NCBI GenBank assembly: GCA_021234535.1
Contig: CM037840.1
Span: 610,697-674,696, forward strand
Origin: Stichopus chloronotus
Lineage: Eukaryota; Echinodermata; Holothuroidea; Aspidochirotida; Stichopodidae
DNA: 64,000 nucleotides
Direction of reading: 5' to 3'
Shown here piece by piece: positions 48,075-60,083 of the stretch. Numbering within the stretch: the first letter of the stretch is position 1; each line of letters begins with the position of its first letter. Under the pieces are notes generated by a model. The model had not been told where the DNA came from. It did not search any database and saw only the letters and a program-made list of their open reading frames with translations. The position numbers and the translations under genes are program-made.

Positions 48075-49360
48075 TCTGAGAACAAGCAGCGAAAATGCTT
48101 CATTGTCGTAATAAAATCGTAAGTATACATCATTTTGCACTATAACTAAAATATATATGTACTGTTAATAAATATACATACAGTAATAGTATATAAGGCA
48201 ATGACAGGAAATAAAACTGTACAACGATAAAAGATTACGGTTCCCGCAACGTCATCCTTCTAACAAAGTCCCTCACACAAACTTTGACCAACTTGAACTC
48301 TGAAAATAATCAAGAGAAACTAGGGGAATAAAGATAAACAGGTGAATTCATTCCTTGACTCGTAAACATTCGATACTGTTCGAATTGACACGATTGTCCT
48401 TTTTTGTGCATTGCCTTTTGCTTACCTCATTATTGTATTGGTAGTATTAGATAACAAGCTCTACCAACTTCAAGTTTAAATCATATAATTGAGTTTGAGT
48501 AAATGGGTAACTAATTCCCTCTTCAGAGGGTATACAAACCTTTTTGCAATCTTACCAATGCATCTGAAAAGCCCGCATGTGTAGCCAGATAGCTTCACAG
48601 GAGAATCCCAGTTTGTCCTTCACTTGGGGTCTGTCTCTTCCAGTGCTAGACACATATTTATATACAGTGAGTACGCCATTTATTGCTTATTGTTCTCAGT
48701 ACTACACTCTATGTGCAGCAACTTATATATTACAGTGGCTTTTATTGTTTGATCAACCCTAAAACAATAAGACTTTGGATTTTAGGTGTAGATTTATGTA
48801 AATGCCACTCAAGATTTCAAGGATAATGTAAAAAGCAAAAAAATTAAGACATTGATAATGTCACTTCGGCAGTCATGATAGTTGTTTTTGAAGTCAAGTG
48901 ACTACATTCTCTTCCATCCCTAGCCAGAGTAAAGGTTCAATAAAATCCAAAGTGTCAATGATTCTAATATGGCTGACATCACCTTTTCTCGGTTCAATAG
49001 TTCCCAAGTAAATGCAATTGATCACAGTTGACAATAAACTTTTCAAGATTTCGTTGTCCTACTGACGTTTTTTCTGTCCCACAGACTGCAAACAGAAGAA
49101 CATGACTGTCAAATATTGTAATGTGGATTTAGCTGTAATGAACATCTACCAATATAGTGCCTCATTCATGTGACTGTCACTGAACCTCAAGTATTTGCAG
49201 ATGCCGTATTTATCTACGTGAAATGAACATAATATAGTGTTTATGGCATGACGTAGGCTTATACAATGGTAAACCTTCGCATAAACTTACTATTCTATTA
49301 ACGCAGAGCATGGCGACCAGCATTAAAGTTGCACAAACGCCATCCGAGTCCAAGGCCGAA
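48075..49360 (-). promoter_or_regulatory. 5' region of TRIM pseudogene 3
   Basis: The intron between acceptor (exon start 48075) and donor (exon end 48556) is only about 480 bases. Beyond the donor, homology to 43605-44830 runs about 800 bases, ending near the 'gaccagcattaaagttgc' block at 49308. It is the relic of the shared 5' exon and promoter. Confidence 0.5.
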
Positions 49361-50027
49361 ATTAAGACCAAGACCTACTGCTATGTATTCCAGTACAATT
49401 CCGATATCAAGTCATTTCAATCTAGGTCCGACACAATGCGGAGTCTAACAAGTTCCAATCGAGTCAATGAGAAGTTTAGAAATTCAATACATATTTCAAA
49501 AGCATATATGTATTGAATCAACAAAGAATCAACAAAGACTATAGCACAACTGTATATCAAACTATATCACCAACTCGTGCTTCCTCTGTCATTAACTGAA
49601 TGGTGAATGAACACGACGTAAGCTTACGTCATGTCAATAGTCGAAACCTTCCAAACAATTTCCATAGTCTCTGCAATATTAGAAATTCAAGAAATTCTGT
49701 CAATTGTATATTTGTCGTTGAAACTGTCGTTGTTAAGCAAAGCTGATTTAATTTAAGCATGAAGCCAGATATGGGAGAGGTAGATCGAGGTGTATAGGTC
49801 AATAATTCGTACAATGTTACTGAAGTAAATATTAATACAGAATTACAATTTTTGAACATCTGTTTGTGCAAGCTGACTCCGTTAACAACAGTAACCTCGT
49901 AAGTGTAATTGACAAACGGCCAGTTTCGAATTGTGAATTATTCATTGCTGAGCTTGATAAGGTATTGAGGTACCTACATGCAACCTTAAAAAACGAGAAT
50001 TCATTATGGGGGATTTTGGGGGATTTT
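49361..50027. other. Sequence between pseudogenes, no gene seen
   Basis: Two opposite-strand frames overlap near 49866. The plus one runs into pseudogene 4 sequence in antisense and is not a gene. Confidence 0.4.
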
Positions 50028-50643
50028 ACACGTCATGTAGGTCATGACCTTTATGCTTACTGTAAATACAAATCACAAAAATTGGTTCCTTTGTACAGGT
50101 ACTGTAACGTAATTTTGCGTTCCTCTCAACATGTGTCCGACAAGTGGGATCCTCTTTTTAGCGTTGCCATCTTTTCCATTGTTATAGTAATCATCAGTAT
50201 TATCCACTTTAATAGTACGTTGTTTATGATCGGCAAACATTTCACTAGTGATGTGAACATTGTAACATTGCTCGCATAAGAAGTTTTTGCAATAGCAGCA
50301 ACTTAAAGCAATAGGTTAAACATTCACTACGTCGGAACAACTAGCACATTCCTTTACGTCTTTATTGTCAAACGCTTTTTGTAAATGAATAAGCTCAACA
50401 ACACTTTTTTGTATGAAAATCAGTCCTAAACCCATCAATGCAATTGTCTGTTATATCGCATGCCTGTTTACACATTGGGCATTTGATCGTTCCATCAAAA
50501 CTTGTGTGTATCACTGTTTGCAGGCATTTGCTGTAGTACCGATGGAGACATGGTAACAATTTTGAATCTTGGTATATTTCAAACACACGAGGCAGAGGAA
50601 GAAGTTCTCTTCCAAGTCCTTTAGAGGTAGTTGATGAGGCCAT
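50028..50643 (-). pseudogene. TRIM pseudogene 4, N-terminal fragment
   Basis: It starts with the family start codon and covers only RING to B-box 2. The first RING cysteine pair is destroyed ('LPLPRVFEI' where the others have a CPVC), and the cysteine after HRY is Tyr. A frameshift in a T run near 50402 breaks the link to B-box 1, where more stops follow. Homology ends at B-box 2 near 50028, so coiled coil and propeller are missing. The acceptor and upstream donor survive. Confidence 0.85.
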
Positions 50644-50674
50644 TGTAAAGAACTTGTAAATCCACAGAAGTGTA

Positions 50675-51950
50675 CCTGAAAAAAAGAGAGAAAAAAGGGG
50701 GAGACTGCAGGTGCATGTAGTATACGGTGTTCAGGACTTTACAGCAAGTGACTATAGAGAGAAATATACATAGACATCATCGTTTGTTTTTATTAGTACT
50801 GACTTAATATCGTTCAGCAGCGGTTTATTTCTTTATTTCTTGAAGGGTAAATCTCTAAACGAAAGCTTAAAGTTTACCATGAGAACTGGTCTGGTGATAG
50901 GGTGTTGACGCTACTGGTAAGGTGGAGTGCTGATGATGTCACATACATACTAATTACAGCTAAATCCGTGTGTAGCCCTGACAAATTGTCAAGGAGGGGC
51001 AATTGATCTGTAGAGGTACTCATAGTTTCAATGGAACTGGGTTGTAAAGGGAAACCTGCCACGATTGTACCGCCTGTTGATATTGCGACTCATACAAAAA
51101 TCTATCCGATTTCCAAAATTCCACTCAGTCGACAAAAAAAGTTGACAATAGGCCAGCTGTAATTTCAGAGACAACAAGAAAGATAGATTCTCTAACTGGA
51201 AAAAATTCTGTATCAATAAAAGTCTCAATTCTCAAAACCTCCCGCTGGTGAGGGTTGAACCATCTCTCCTCAACCCCTTTTCAGGGCAATCGCGTAACGA
51301 TACTTTAGGCTATGTGTACTGAGTTTACTTATAGCGTAGCGCTACCGTAACTTGGTGCTAAGCGTAAATTTAATTTGACGATGTATGTGTGCTAAATCTC
51401 TAGAAATGGTACTTCAAGTAGCCTTGTAAACCTTGTAGCTTGTATCTAGCCGTTGCATCACCAAATCCAATGTGTAAATCATAAATTCCATGTATGCTCA
51501 TACATGAGTGCACGGATGTCTAAAAAGCTTATGCACGCTTAGTTTGAGGAAATCAGGATTTTTTCCACATGAGAAGGTAAACAAAACTTTTATGACCTTA
51601 CCAGAACATCCCAACAGCACATGCAGTCCGACAGCTTCACGTCCCCGTTAGTACTTGTCTTGAGGTCTGTGTTTCCCTCGAGCATACACACATTTATAAT
51701 CATGACTATGCAACGTGTTGCATGTAGTTCCCTGTATTACATTCTACGTTTCTGTTCATATTTTGCAGCAGTAATTGCTGGATAACAATGGTCACCGTTG
51801 TTATTATTTCGCCAATCTGAGAAGTGGAGTTTGAATATTTAAGATCTATGTAAATTGAACTTCAAGATTTCAAAGGTTACGGAAACAAAAATATGAAACG
51901 CTGATAAGAATGTTACCCTAGTTATGGTAACAGGAATTCATTTATAGTGA
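50675..51950 (-). promoter_or_regulatory. 5' region of TRIM pseudogene 4
   Basis: Acceptor 'tttttttcag' (exon start 50675) and donor CTG|GTAAGG (exon end 51602) bracket an intron of about 930 bases. Past the donor, 'gtcttgaggtctgtgtt' and 'cacacatttata' match the equivalent places near 43660 and 48625. Confidence 0.5.
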
Positions 51951-54900
51951 CTACATCCTTTTGAAAAGTCCAAGAAGATGAAAACTCCAACATGAATATC
52001 TTCCACACACTTTGTAATTATTGTAGCGTTTACAGAGCTATCACTTGCATTTATAAGAAGACGTATATACAGAGATACTACGATGGGAAGTCATCATATT
52101 AATATACTATGCGGTGATCTTTTTCTGTTATCCCCCTTCCCCCAACCCCTCAGCAAAAAAATCCAAAAATCAAGTAAGGGGTCTGGTGCCTCTTTAAGAT
52201 GTGTAAATATTGCAAACTGCAAAACACACACCCACACATTTAAACCATTATTATCGCATGCTATTAAATAGACACTCGTACAATGTGTCAACATGGCTCA
52301 CAAAGAAAATGTTCTGGATCATCCGTTAAACAATTCAATCCTTAAAAATCCAGAAATTTCGTCAAAGCATTATGCATGAGACGAGTTGTGGTAGATGCAT
52401 CATTTCAACTGGTGAAAGTTTGGGTGATCAAAGTATTCTTGAGCAACAAATGGCTTATATAGTTGATCTATAGAAAGTTATTTTTTGAGAAGAAGATCAA
52501 ATTCATTTCTTTTATTGACTAATCTATTATTATTATCCACTAATATTGGTTTTAAAAATATGATTTTTTTCTCTAAAATACCGTGTTTACCTTTAAAAGG
52601 ATGCACAGCTATGACTTGTTGAGATGTTGGAAATGAGTATGGAAATAATAGTTAATACAGGCGACATAATCAGGTTTGAATTGAGACAAATTTTAATGCC
52701 GAATACCAAGAAAACCAGTCACTTCTGGGGGGTCCAGGGGACTCACACAAGGTCCCTTGAGAGGTCCAGCGCAACGTTCCCATGGGCTCCATGGAGCAGC
52801 TCCCTGGAGCGATTTATGCCTTGAATAAAGCAGTGTTATGAGAAAGTAACTCTTTGAATATTAATTCCATAGGTAGATTCTCTCGTCATATTTACTAACT
52901 CCTGTTAAGTTTGTGCCGGACTGTAATGCGTAGACTTATCACGAATACAGGGCGGGGATTACCAGTCCGGGGGGGGTCCGGTGCCGTCCACCGTGACTAA
53001 AACCCTATTATATAATTAACATTACAGGCAGTATAGCGTGTTATTGACTAGTAGCATTCGTGTTTAACTATACAAGAATCATGGGATCACCAATTGATCT
53101 TTCAACACAAAACAATGCAAAAAACGCAAAAGTGAAGTACATGAATGTTGTTGTCCTGTCCGAGACCTCGAGTCATGACACCATGGATCAAGAGCCGTGA
53201 GTCACTTCGATTCGAGACCAAGACCAGGCACTCTGAGACTGGGAAAGTGGGGCGCGATCAAACTCGAGACTGATATGCATCGGCCGCGGTGACTAAAATG
53301 ATTGTAGATGACAAAATCTTTTTGCGAATACTTTGCTATCCAAAAAGGATTCACTTGGCATGATCCCCGTTTTTTCTTGCAACAACTTGTAAAATTTTCT
53401 GCCGTTGTGTGAGTGCCTATATACCTTTCGTGACTTTAATTTTGAATATAACATCGAAAAAGGGATATCAATCTGGCTCAATTGAACTTTGTCTACGAGG
53501 GTTATTCATAGAAGATTGTTATGTCCTGTAATACGTACATGTAATACGGAATCTTATACAAATTTTCAAATGGATAGGCTATCATAATTTCAAGATTTTG
53601 TTTTGAGTGAAAAATGTCAAAAATTGTAAAGACATACAAAAAGGAGAGTAATGAAAAAACTAGCATGATCCAGTTACTTATCGATGGTCACAGGAAAGTT
53701 TGTTATGTCGACAAAGTAGTTATATTCAGCTCTGTTTGTTAGGATTGTTGCCCTAATTAATACAAAAATAATTAAAACACGAACTGATTTTGCTGCGTTG
53801 CCGTGAAATAATTCTGTATGTGGGCTGGGATGAAAACAATAATAGTTGGAGTCAACTTGATAGGAACGGACGATCTTGATATCATATTTCTCTCATATAG
53901 TATTTCTCTCATGTTTGAGATATTCGTCTATAAGGGTTTGGTTTCAATCTTTCAAGCGGCTGAGGTGACGTCGTTGCCCAGCTTTTCCATTGATAGAGGT
54001 ATGTACAAATGACAAAGGGAAAGATTCACTCAAAGAGAGAGAGAGAGCTAGAGAGAGAGAGAGCTATAGAGGTCCGAGAAATCGATTTAGATTTCATGTG
54101 ATCAGAGTTCCATTTATTTGATGATCGACTCTCCAAGATTACATCATTTAAATTTACTACAGATTATAACATGTAAATCAGGCAAAGATAGAAGTACGTA
54201 CGGACAAGTTTATATTTAAAATAAAGGAATATAAAGTGGTTGAGGAGCCCTTCTTACGCAGAACCAGATCGACGGGTGCATCTGCTTTGGTAATTTCTAA
54301 CAGCCTCATTTTTCGAAGGCTGATGTTTCTGATCGAAGTGAACACAAGATATCCAACCAGAATTACATGAACGATGTAATAGAATTACCAAGGTTTATCA
54401 GGACTACATACATGCATAATTCATCAGTGTTGCTGTGTAGTGTTTGATGCCACAATAACCTAGATAAACATTTGCCTGTTTTGACCGGAGATGCAAAATA
54501 AAGGGTAATTTAATAAATTCGTGAAAACACAAGGTAACCTTAATGTGAGGCTTGATAATGAAAGCTATAAAAAAAAAAAAAAACACTAGTGACTAAAACG
54601 CACTTCCTTTACGCATTCCTCTATCACATACAGGACGATTTAAGTCCTAACGAATATGAAACTTGAAAAGAGTCGACAGGAACCGCTTTGAACGAAAATG
54701 GTAATCGTCAAATATCAACTCCGTAACTCCAGGATATATACTGTCTACAACGTTATAAACCATTTAACTTTGCTCTAACATTTGACCTCACAGAATAATT
54801 CTGAACCTTAGTCAAATATAATGAAGTAAAACCAGGCAACTCTGCTGTAAAAGTAAGTTATAGTAAGTATTATGGTATGATTTGATATATCGATACCGTC

Positions 54901-55427
54901 ATATACATTTAAAACCGTCGTTAGCAATAAACGTAAAGTTAGTACATGTAATGTTAGTTTTTAAGCGCTTCTCTCAATAAAAGCATATTTTACTGACATA
55001 TGATGGCTTCTTGAATGAAAAGGAATTTTTTTTCATTAAAGGGATTCAAACCCCTTGTCGATATCTTGTTCTTTACTAAAGACATTACCGTTTGAAAAAA
55101 TCCGATATGAATGCAAGCAAATTAACGCAAGGTGTCCTGTTACTTCTGGGCTCTTAAAGGTGTACAACAAGACTTAAATTTTAAACCAATGAGGTAAGAT
55201 CCTAGCCTCTATCATTTTCAAACTTTAGAATTACGGTGGCTGATGACCGTGCCTATATGAGAGAATTATGAATTTTGGAAGAGGGGGAAGCTCTCATTCT
55301 ATCACTTCTTCCAGTCATGCGTTTGCTTTGATAAAAATGGATGACTAACATTTCCCTGCGAAGTTAGCAATTTGCCCCGTATACATGAGTCTCGTAGACC
55401 AAATTCTCTCCTGAAGGAACATTTGGC

Positions 55428-55512
<85 letters not shown>

Positions 55513-56068
55513 AACTTTCATTTGCGTTTTTCAAAAAGAAGAAGTAGTAGCCAGTCCAGACCCAGGTGGACTGGTGAACTGAAGTATAGGAAAATGCATA
55601 TACATTTGAATTCATATGTAAAAAAATAATTTTACTTGAGTTGGTTTAAGTCGATTATCGACATAGTAAATGTCTTCTCCTCTTTTAAGTTTATCAATTC
55701 TAAAACCAAAGAGTAAAGTTCACTCAGAAAGAGTGTACAAAGGAACCAATCGTAATAAGATACATTTCACCAAAAGGGGAGTGAAAAGTCCTTTTAAAGA
55801 GAACAATATTTCACTCCTTGTGTATGAAATATTGCTTTTTTTGTAGTGAATGTTCATCCCCTGATGAAATTTACTGACACAAAGAGGGATCAATCTAGAC
55901 ACACTTTGTGAGTGATTTTCACTCTTTTGTGTTTAGAGTGTAACAACGCCTTTTGTTGCTACATACAGTAACATGTTCAACGGCACAACCCATTATATTC
56001 ACCCGATCATGTATTGTGCTTTCTTCTAAAAAAAAATATAAGCATCTCTTTAGTTTTTATTGCATCTA
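51951..56068. other. Intergenic sequence, no confirmed gene
   Basis: No domain-bearing ORF or compatible exon pair was seen. A GC-richer patch at about 52720-53000 contains palindromes such as GCTCCATGGAGC and G runs and may be old transposon sequence. GA repeats lie near 54034-54063. The open frame 53293-53481 on the minus strand has protein-like composition but no supporting signals. At 55710-55940 a loosely inverted pair of 'CACTC...GAGTG' arms hints at another decayed MITE. Confidence 0.4.
55430..55507 (+). repeat. (TA)n microsatellite
   Basis: An uninterrupted TA dinucleotide run of nearly 80 bases. The Ile-Tyr repeat frame over it is an artefact. Confidence 0.95.
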
Positions 56069-56348
56069 AACTCACAAAACTTAACGGTAAAATAAGAACT
56101 CCATAACTTTTTGGTAAAATTTTACGCACAGTTAATGTAAGTCTTACATTGTGTATATAACAATTTCACTAAAATGTAGTAAAATTTACATTAATTATAT
56201 GTAAAATTTATTAGTTCTTATTTTACATAATTTAGGTAAACAATATATGTAAATTTTACATAATTTTGGTAAATTTTTACATTAACTGTGTGTAAAATTG
56301 CACTTAAAAGTTATGGAGTTCTTATTTTACCGTTACCTTTTGTGAGTG
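56069..56348. mobile_element. TA-flanked MITE with ~72 bp inverted repeats
   Basis: A 280 bp unit flanked by TA on both sides (56067-56068 and 56349-56350). Its ends pair over about 72 bases, including ACTCACAAAA, TAACGGTAAAATAAGAAC and ACAGTTAATGTAA, with roughly ten mismatches. The centre is further AT-rich variants of 'tttacataatttaggtaaa'. There is no coding capacity. TA duplication and long inverted arms fit a Tc1/mariner-type MITE. Confidence 0.75.
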
Positions 56349-56761
56349 TAACGTTAATTGTCATGTAGCAAAAGTTGAAGTACGTATACATAATTCAAAA
56401 ATTATTCTTGTCAGCTGGTTTTATTACCGTAATTGTAAACGTAAAAGCTTGTGTACAGTCATTTTCACTCTGTCAGTTTGCTCGAAGACAATGCTATATA
56501 ATAGTCAATGCAGATATAATGTAATTCTGTGAGCTATTTTACAATCCATGAAGAGAACGTTAAGGAATGAATCAACACTGCATGTTCTACCAACGTCCTT
56601 ACACTGTTTATGAAAAAATGTAATAAAAAGCAGGCGTTGGGTAATATAGTTAGTTATTGGTAACCATGGTAATTCGAATTTTAAATCCATTTTGTGGACT
56701 TTTGTAGTTAAAATGTGAAAATGTTAGGCCTTTAATGTTATTTCAAAGTAATTCACTTTAC

Positions 56762-56840
56762 CTTTGATTTCACCAAACCTGACCTTGCAGTGAAGGTTGA
56801 GCTTGTCAAAGACATTTCAGCGTTACATAGATTTCTCAGG
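56762..56840 (-). pseudogene. Broken exon resembling exon 3 of the 60 kb gene
   Basis: It begins CCTGAG and has a strong donor (AAG|GTAAAG), like exon 3 of the 60 kb gene, which begins CCTGAA. The acceptor dinucleotide position reads AT and not AG, and the expected frame meets a stop after five codons. One frame reads 'NLCNAEMSLTSSTFTARSGL'. The assignment is tentative. Confidence 0.25.
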
Positions 56841-57626
56841 ATAAAAAAAAAACAAAAAAAAAAACTGACAAGACATTGTTTAATATTTATCAAGACATCA
56901 CATCTGATAACGTTCCTTACATACGAGAATTTCCAAGGACAAGAATACATCGGTTTGCTTTCATGTAATAGATGACGTCATTCACGTTGTCTCTCCAATC
57001 TGTAGAATAAAAGTAAAAATTCAGACTCCCCAAGAAAGCGTTAGTAGCAATCAATCATCATTACTTTTAATCAAACAGAAGAATCGGGAATGGATATGAA
57101 TATTCATCAGTGCAAAAGTGGGACTTGAACAATTTTATTTTGTAGTGGCTATAACATATGCTGTCGCATTTGACTTCCACTGACAAATTTTAAGCCCATA
57201 TTCTAGCTTTAAGTCAAACAATACGACGTTGATTGAGAAAATATTTAATGATATCATTTAACGAGATTAACCGCGCTGCTCTTGCTTTTGGCTTATAGCC
57301 CCTCCCCCATCACCTCTCCTGACATCCTTGAATTTTTTTTTTTTTTAACAAATCTGGACCGTACAGGACTATTGGTTGATAACATTGAAAATGTGACATG
57401 ACATGGTAAACAATATTCACGGAATAGGATGTATTCTGTTTTAGTAGGTCTACATCGTTGAACCCAATGAGAAATCATAGCAAGAAACACGTTGAAGGCA
57501 GGCTGAATGGTAATGTGGTTCGACCACAGAGGTGGTTGGAGGATAAGGCGGAGATGTTAACGGAGGATGAACTTGTATGCGACGTAAAAAACACAACGTA
57601 TTAACATACGAAAGGAAAAGATTTAC

Positions 57627-57697
57627 CTCAAAGTGACCAGAATTAAGGTCAATCCAGTGATATTGGTCTTTCTTGTTGCTATCATGAAACCATATGA
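57627..57697 (-). pseudogene. Exon paralogue of the 60 kb gene family
   Basis: A 71-base exon with acceptor 'ctccttttag' and donor GAG|GTAAAT, in the same phases as 33073-33143. It reads 'IWFHDSNKKDQYHWIDLNSG' and ends HFE. A candidate preceding exon at 58442-58558 ends in the matching phase. The following exon looks broken, so the gene is probably dead. Confidence 0.5.
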
Positions 57698-58441
57698 CTA
57701 AAAGGAGAGATTAGAGAAATGCTATTTACACAAAGTATCACAGAAATTTCTGGATAAAAGAATATTTGTTTTTATCTTCGAATAAGACTTATTTATATTC
57801 AGAGCATATTGATGAGGTATATAGCTGTTTGTATTGGTATCGCAAGCATTTGTGTATTTTCTCAGGGTTCACACCCGCTTAACATGAGATTACAAAATGG
57901 TACCCACGACTGTGTCGGTAGTCTATTACCGCACATGTGTATTGCCTCTTCACAGACAACATTATTAAGAGGGACAGTGTTGTGATAACCTAGACAGCTC
58001 TAGCAATATCCTATGTTGGACATACATATTACTACAATATTATTATTTATACCTATCAGTGCATTATTACTGCACAGATTTACTATTCTACACACTTGAA
58101 TAGCGTAACTTATCCAAACTATAATGATTGTACTCTACGTTCCATTAGTTTTTAAATTGAATTCTTCCAAGTTACATTTTATTGCTATTCTATCTTAGTT
58201 TGCTTCTAAACATCTCACAACTTGGTTCCTCTTGCAGAAATCACGATTACTTAACATCTAAGAGTAATAATGTGTGAGTTTAATGTTTCCTTTGTTCGTA
58301 GACCAGAAATTATCTTTCTCAAAACAAAACAGAAGCAAATTATTTGACAATTTACAGCGTGAACTTTATAGCGTTTTGTGATTGGAGGAACATAGGCACT
58401 TGCATGCATGTGTATATATTGTTGGCTATATGGTACTGTAC

Positions 58442-58558
58442 CTTCCACTTCACGAGATTTCAAGACAGATACAGTAGATTGTTTTAGACGTATCCGTGCT
58501 GGCAGTACACAACCTTCTAAACTGTATTCAGAGGAATAAGACAAATTGTTTAATTGAT
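58442..58558 (-). pseudogene. Possible upstream exon of the 57.6 kb paralogue
   Basis: It is bounded by an AG acceptor (58560-58559) and donor GAAG|GTACAG, with an open frame containing 'CVLPARIRLKQSTVSVLKSR'. It ends one base into a codon, which fits the 57.6 kb exon (G + TC gives Val). There is no start codon and the pyrimidine tract is mixed. Low certainty. Confidence 0.25.
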
Positions 58559-59991
58559 CTATTTGATCAAGATTGGACAAAGAGAAGAAAAAATAAATAG
58601 TAAACACCAATGCTAATTTATTAATTTACTAATGCAAGGAAACATTAAGGCGACGAACGTGTCAATCATACGTATGTACCTACATAAACATGTACCATAA
58701 TGGTTTGTTAGTTCACACTTTTTAAGTATCCTCAACCGATGTTGGAACATTACAGTCAGGTGCCGTGCATTATCTAGTGGATGATACACGGTCAATTTTA
58801 GAGTAAAATCACCGGGAAATGAATACAATAAAACTGTAGATCGTCAGTGTTTTGTCGTCTCCTACCTTACACTAAACAATGGTGGTACTCGGGGTTTACT
58901 CGGGGTTTGTTTTCAATGAAAATATAATATAACATTGGGAAGTTCCCGAATATGAAGTTAGTGTTTGCTCTTCAATCTTTGTTGAGATCAAGTGACGTAA
59001 GTATGCATTTGCTGCCCTCTATTGCATTGCAGTTAATCTGTGCTGTAACATATTTACTACTACATAAACGTAGTTTGCTGCTATACGTTTGAAAGAAAAG
59101 AGTGTAACGGAAAAAATGCCACATTAATAACTGGCAATTTCCATTGATAGTAGAACCAGTAAAAAAATCATAATATTTTCAAGGAAGGCATGTAATTTTA
59201 GTAAACAGATGGATTTGAAAATGCAGTAAAACATCGTCAAATCTACTGATTTGTTGTTATTCATTTTCTAACATAGTTGTTTCCACTCGTGGCGTAACAT
59301 AGGTATAGACTGTTAATACTCACTGACACTACCATAACTATTTTCACCACTTTTATTCCTTGTTTTGTTCTCTCTTTTTTTTTTGGGGGGGGGGGGGTTC
59401 TGACTGAAGATTTATTGACAAACACTGTTAAGACCCTTTGTCAACTATAGTTATCCTGTAAGTTTTTTTGAACCCAATTTTGTTACACAGTCAGAAATAT
59501 GTAACATGATATTCGCTGAAACGTAAATATGAAATATCTAGACTTTACTAGAGAGATTATACGTATTGATTGGATGTATAAAGCAAATGAGATGGCTAGA
59601 GGAGGAGTAGTGGAGATCACGATTGCTACTAAATTTCACAGATTCTGGGACTTCTGGATAGAGTGCTCAAGGTGAGAGGTCACGGTGGTTGAGGGTTATC
59701 TGGGATTTTCAGCTGATTCTTTCCTATTGTTTTCTTTTGTTTTCCTTTAATTCTTGGATATTTATCACTTGAAATGAGATATGAATGGATTGTTCGTTGT
59801 TTCTAGCCTATACACGACACTGCATCTCTGTTGATTTGACGTTGCCTATTATCATGTCTCAATGTCAACCTTTGGTTACATCCACATGAAACACACAGAA
59901 TAAATACTTTAAGGGATAGAGTGAATGAACAGTGGCTGCCTTGTAGGCACCGTGAACAAAATGTCACACTATTTGGATGTTAATAGTCTTT

Positions 59992-60053
<62 letters not shown>

Positions 60054-60083
60054 ATTATATAGAATATTTATTATTTACACTTA
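58559..60083. other. Intergenic sequence, no gene seen
   Basis: AT-rich. It has a T/G homopolymer junction near 59378-59397 and the (ATT)n run listed separately. No supported exon. Confidence 0.4.
59993..60052 (+). repeat. (ATT)n microsatellite
   Basis: About twenty consecutive ATT triplets just downstream of the 60 kb gene. Confidence 0.95.

Larger units (their letters stand above)
56755..58180. repeat. Duplicated gene segment (matches 32.3-33.7 kb)
   Basis: Counterpart of 32340-33660, with the same exon-like block and intron landmarks in the same order. It lies just downstream (in minus-strand sense) of the 60 kb gene to which the exons look related. Confidence 0.65.

Noticed and set aside
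55372..55629. Ile-Tyr repeat frame
   Set aside because: It is a (TA)n microsatellite artefact.
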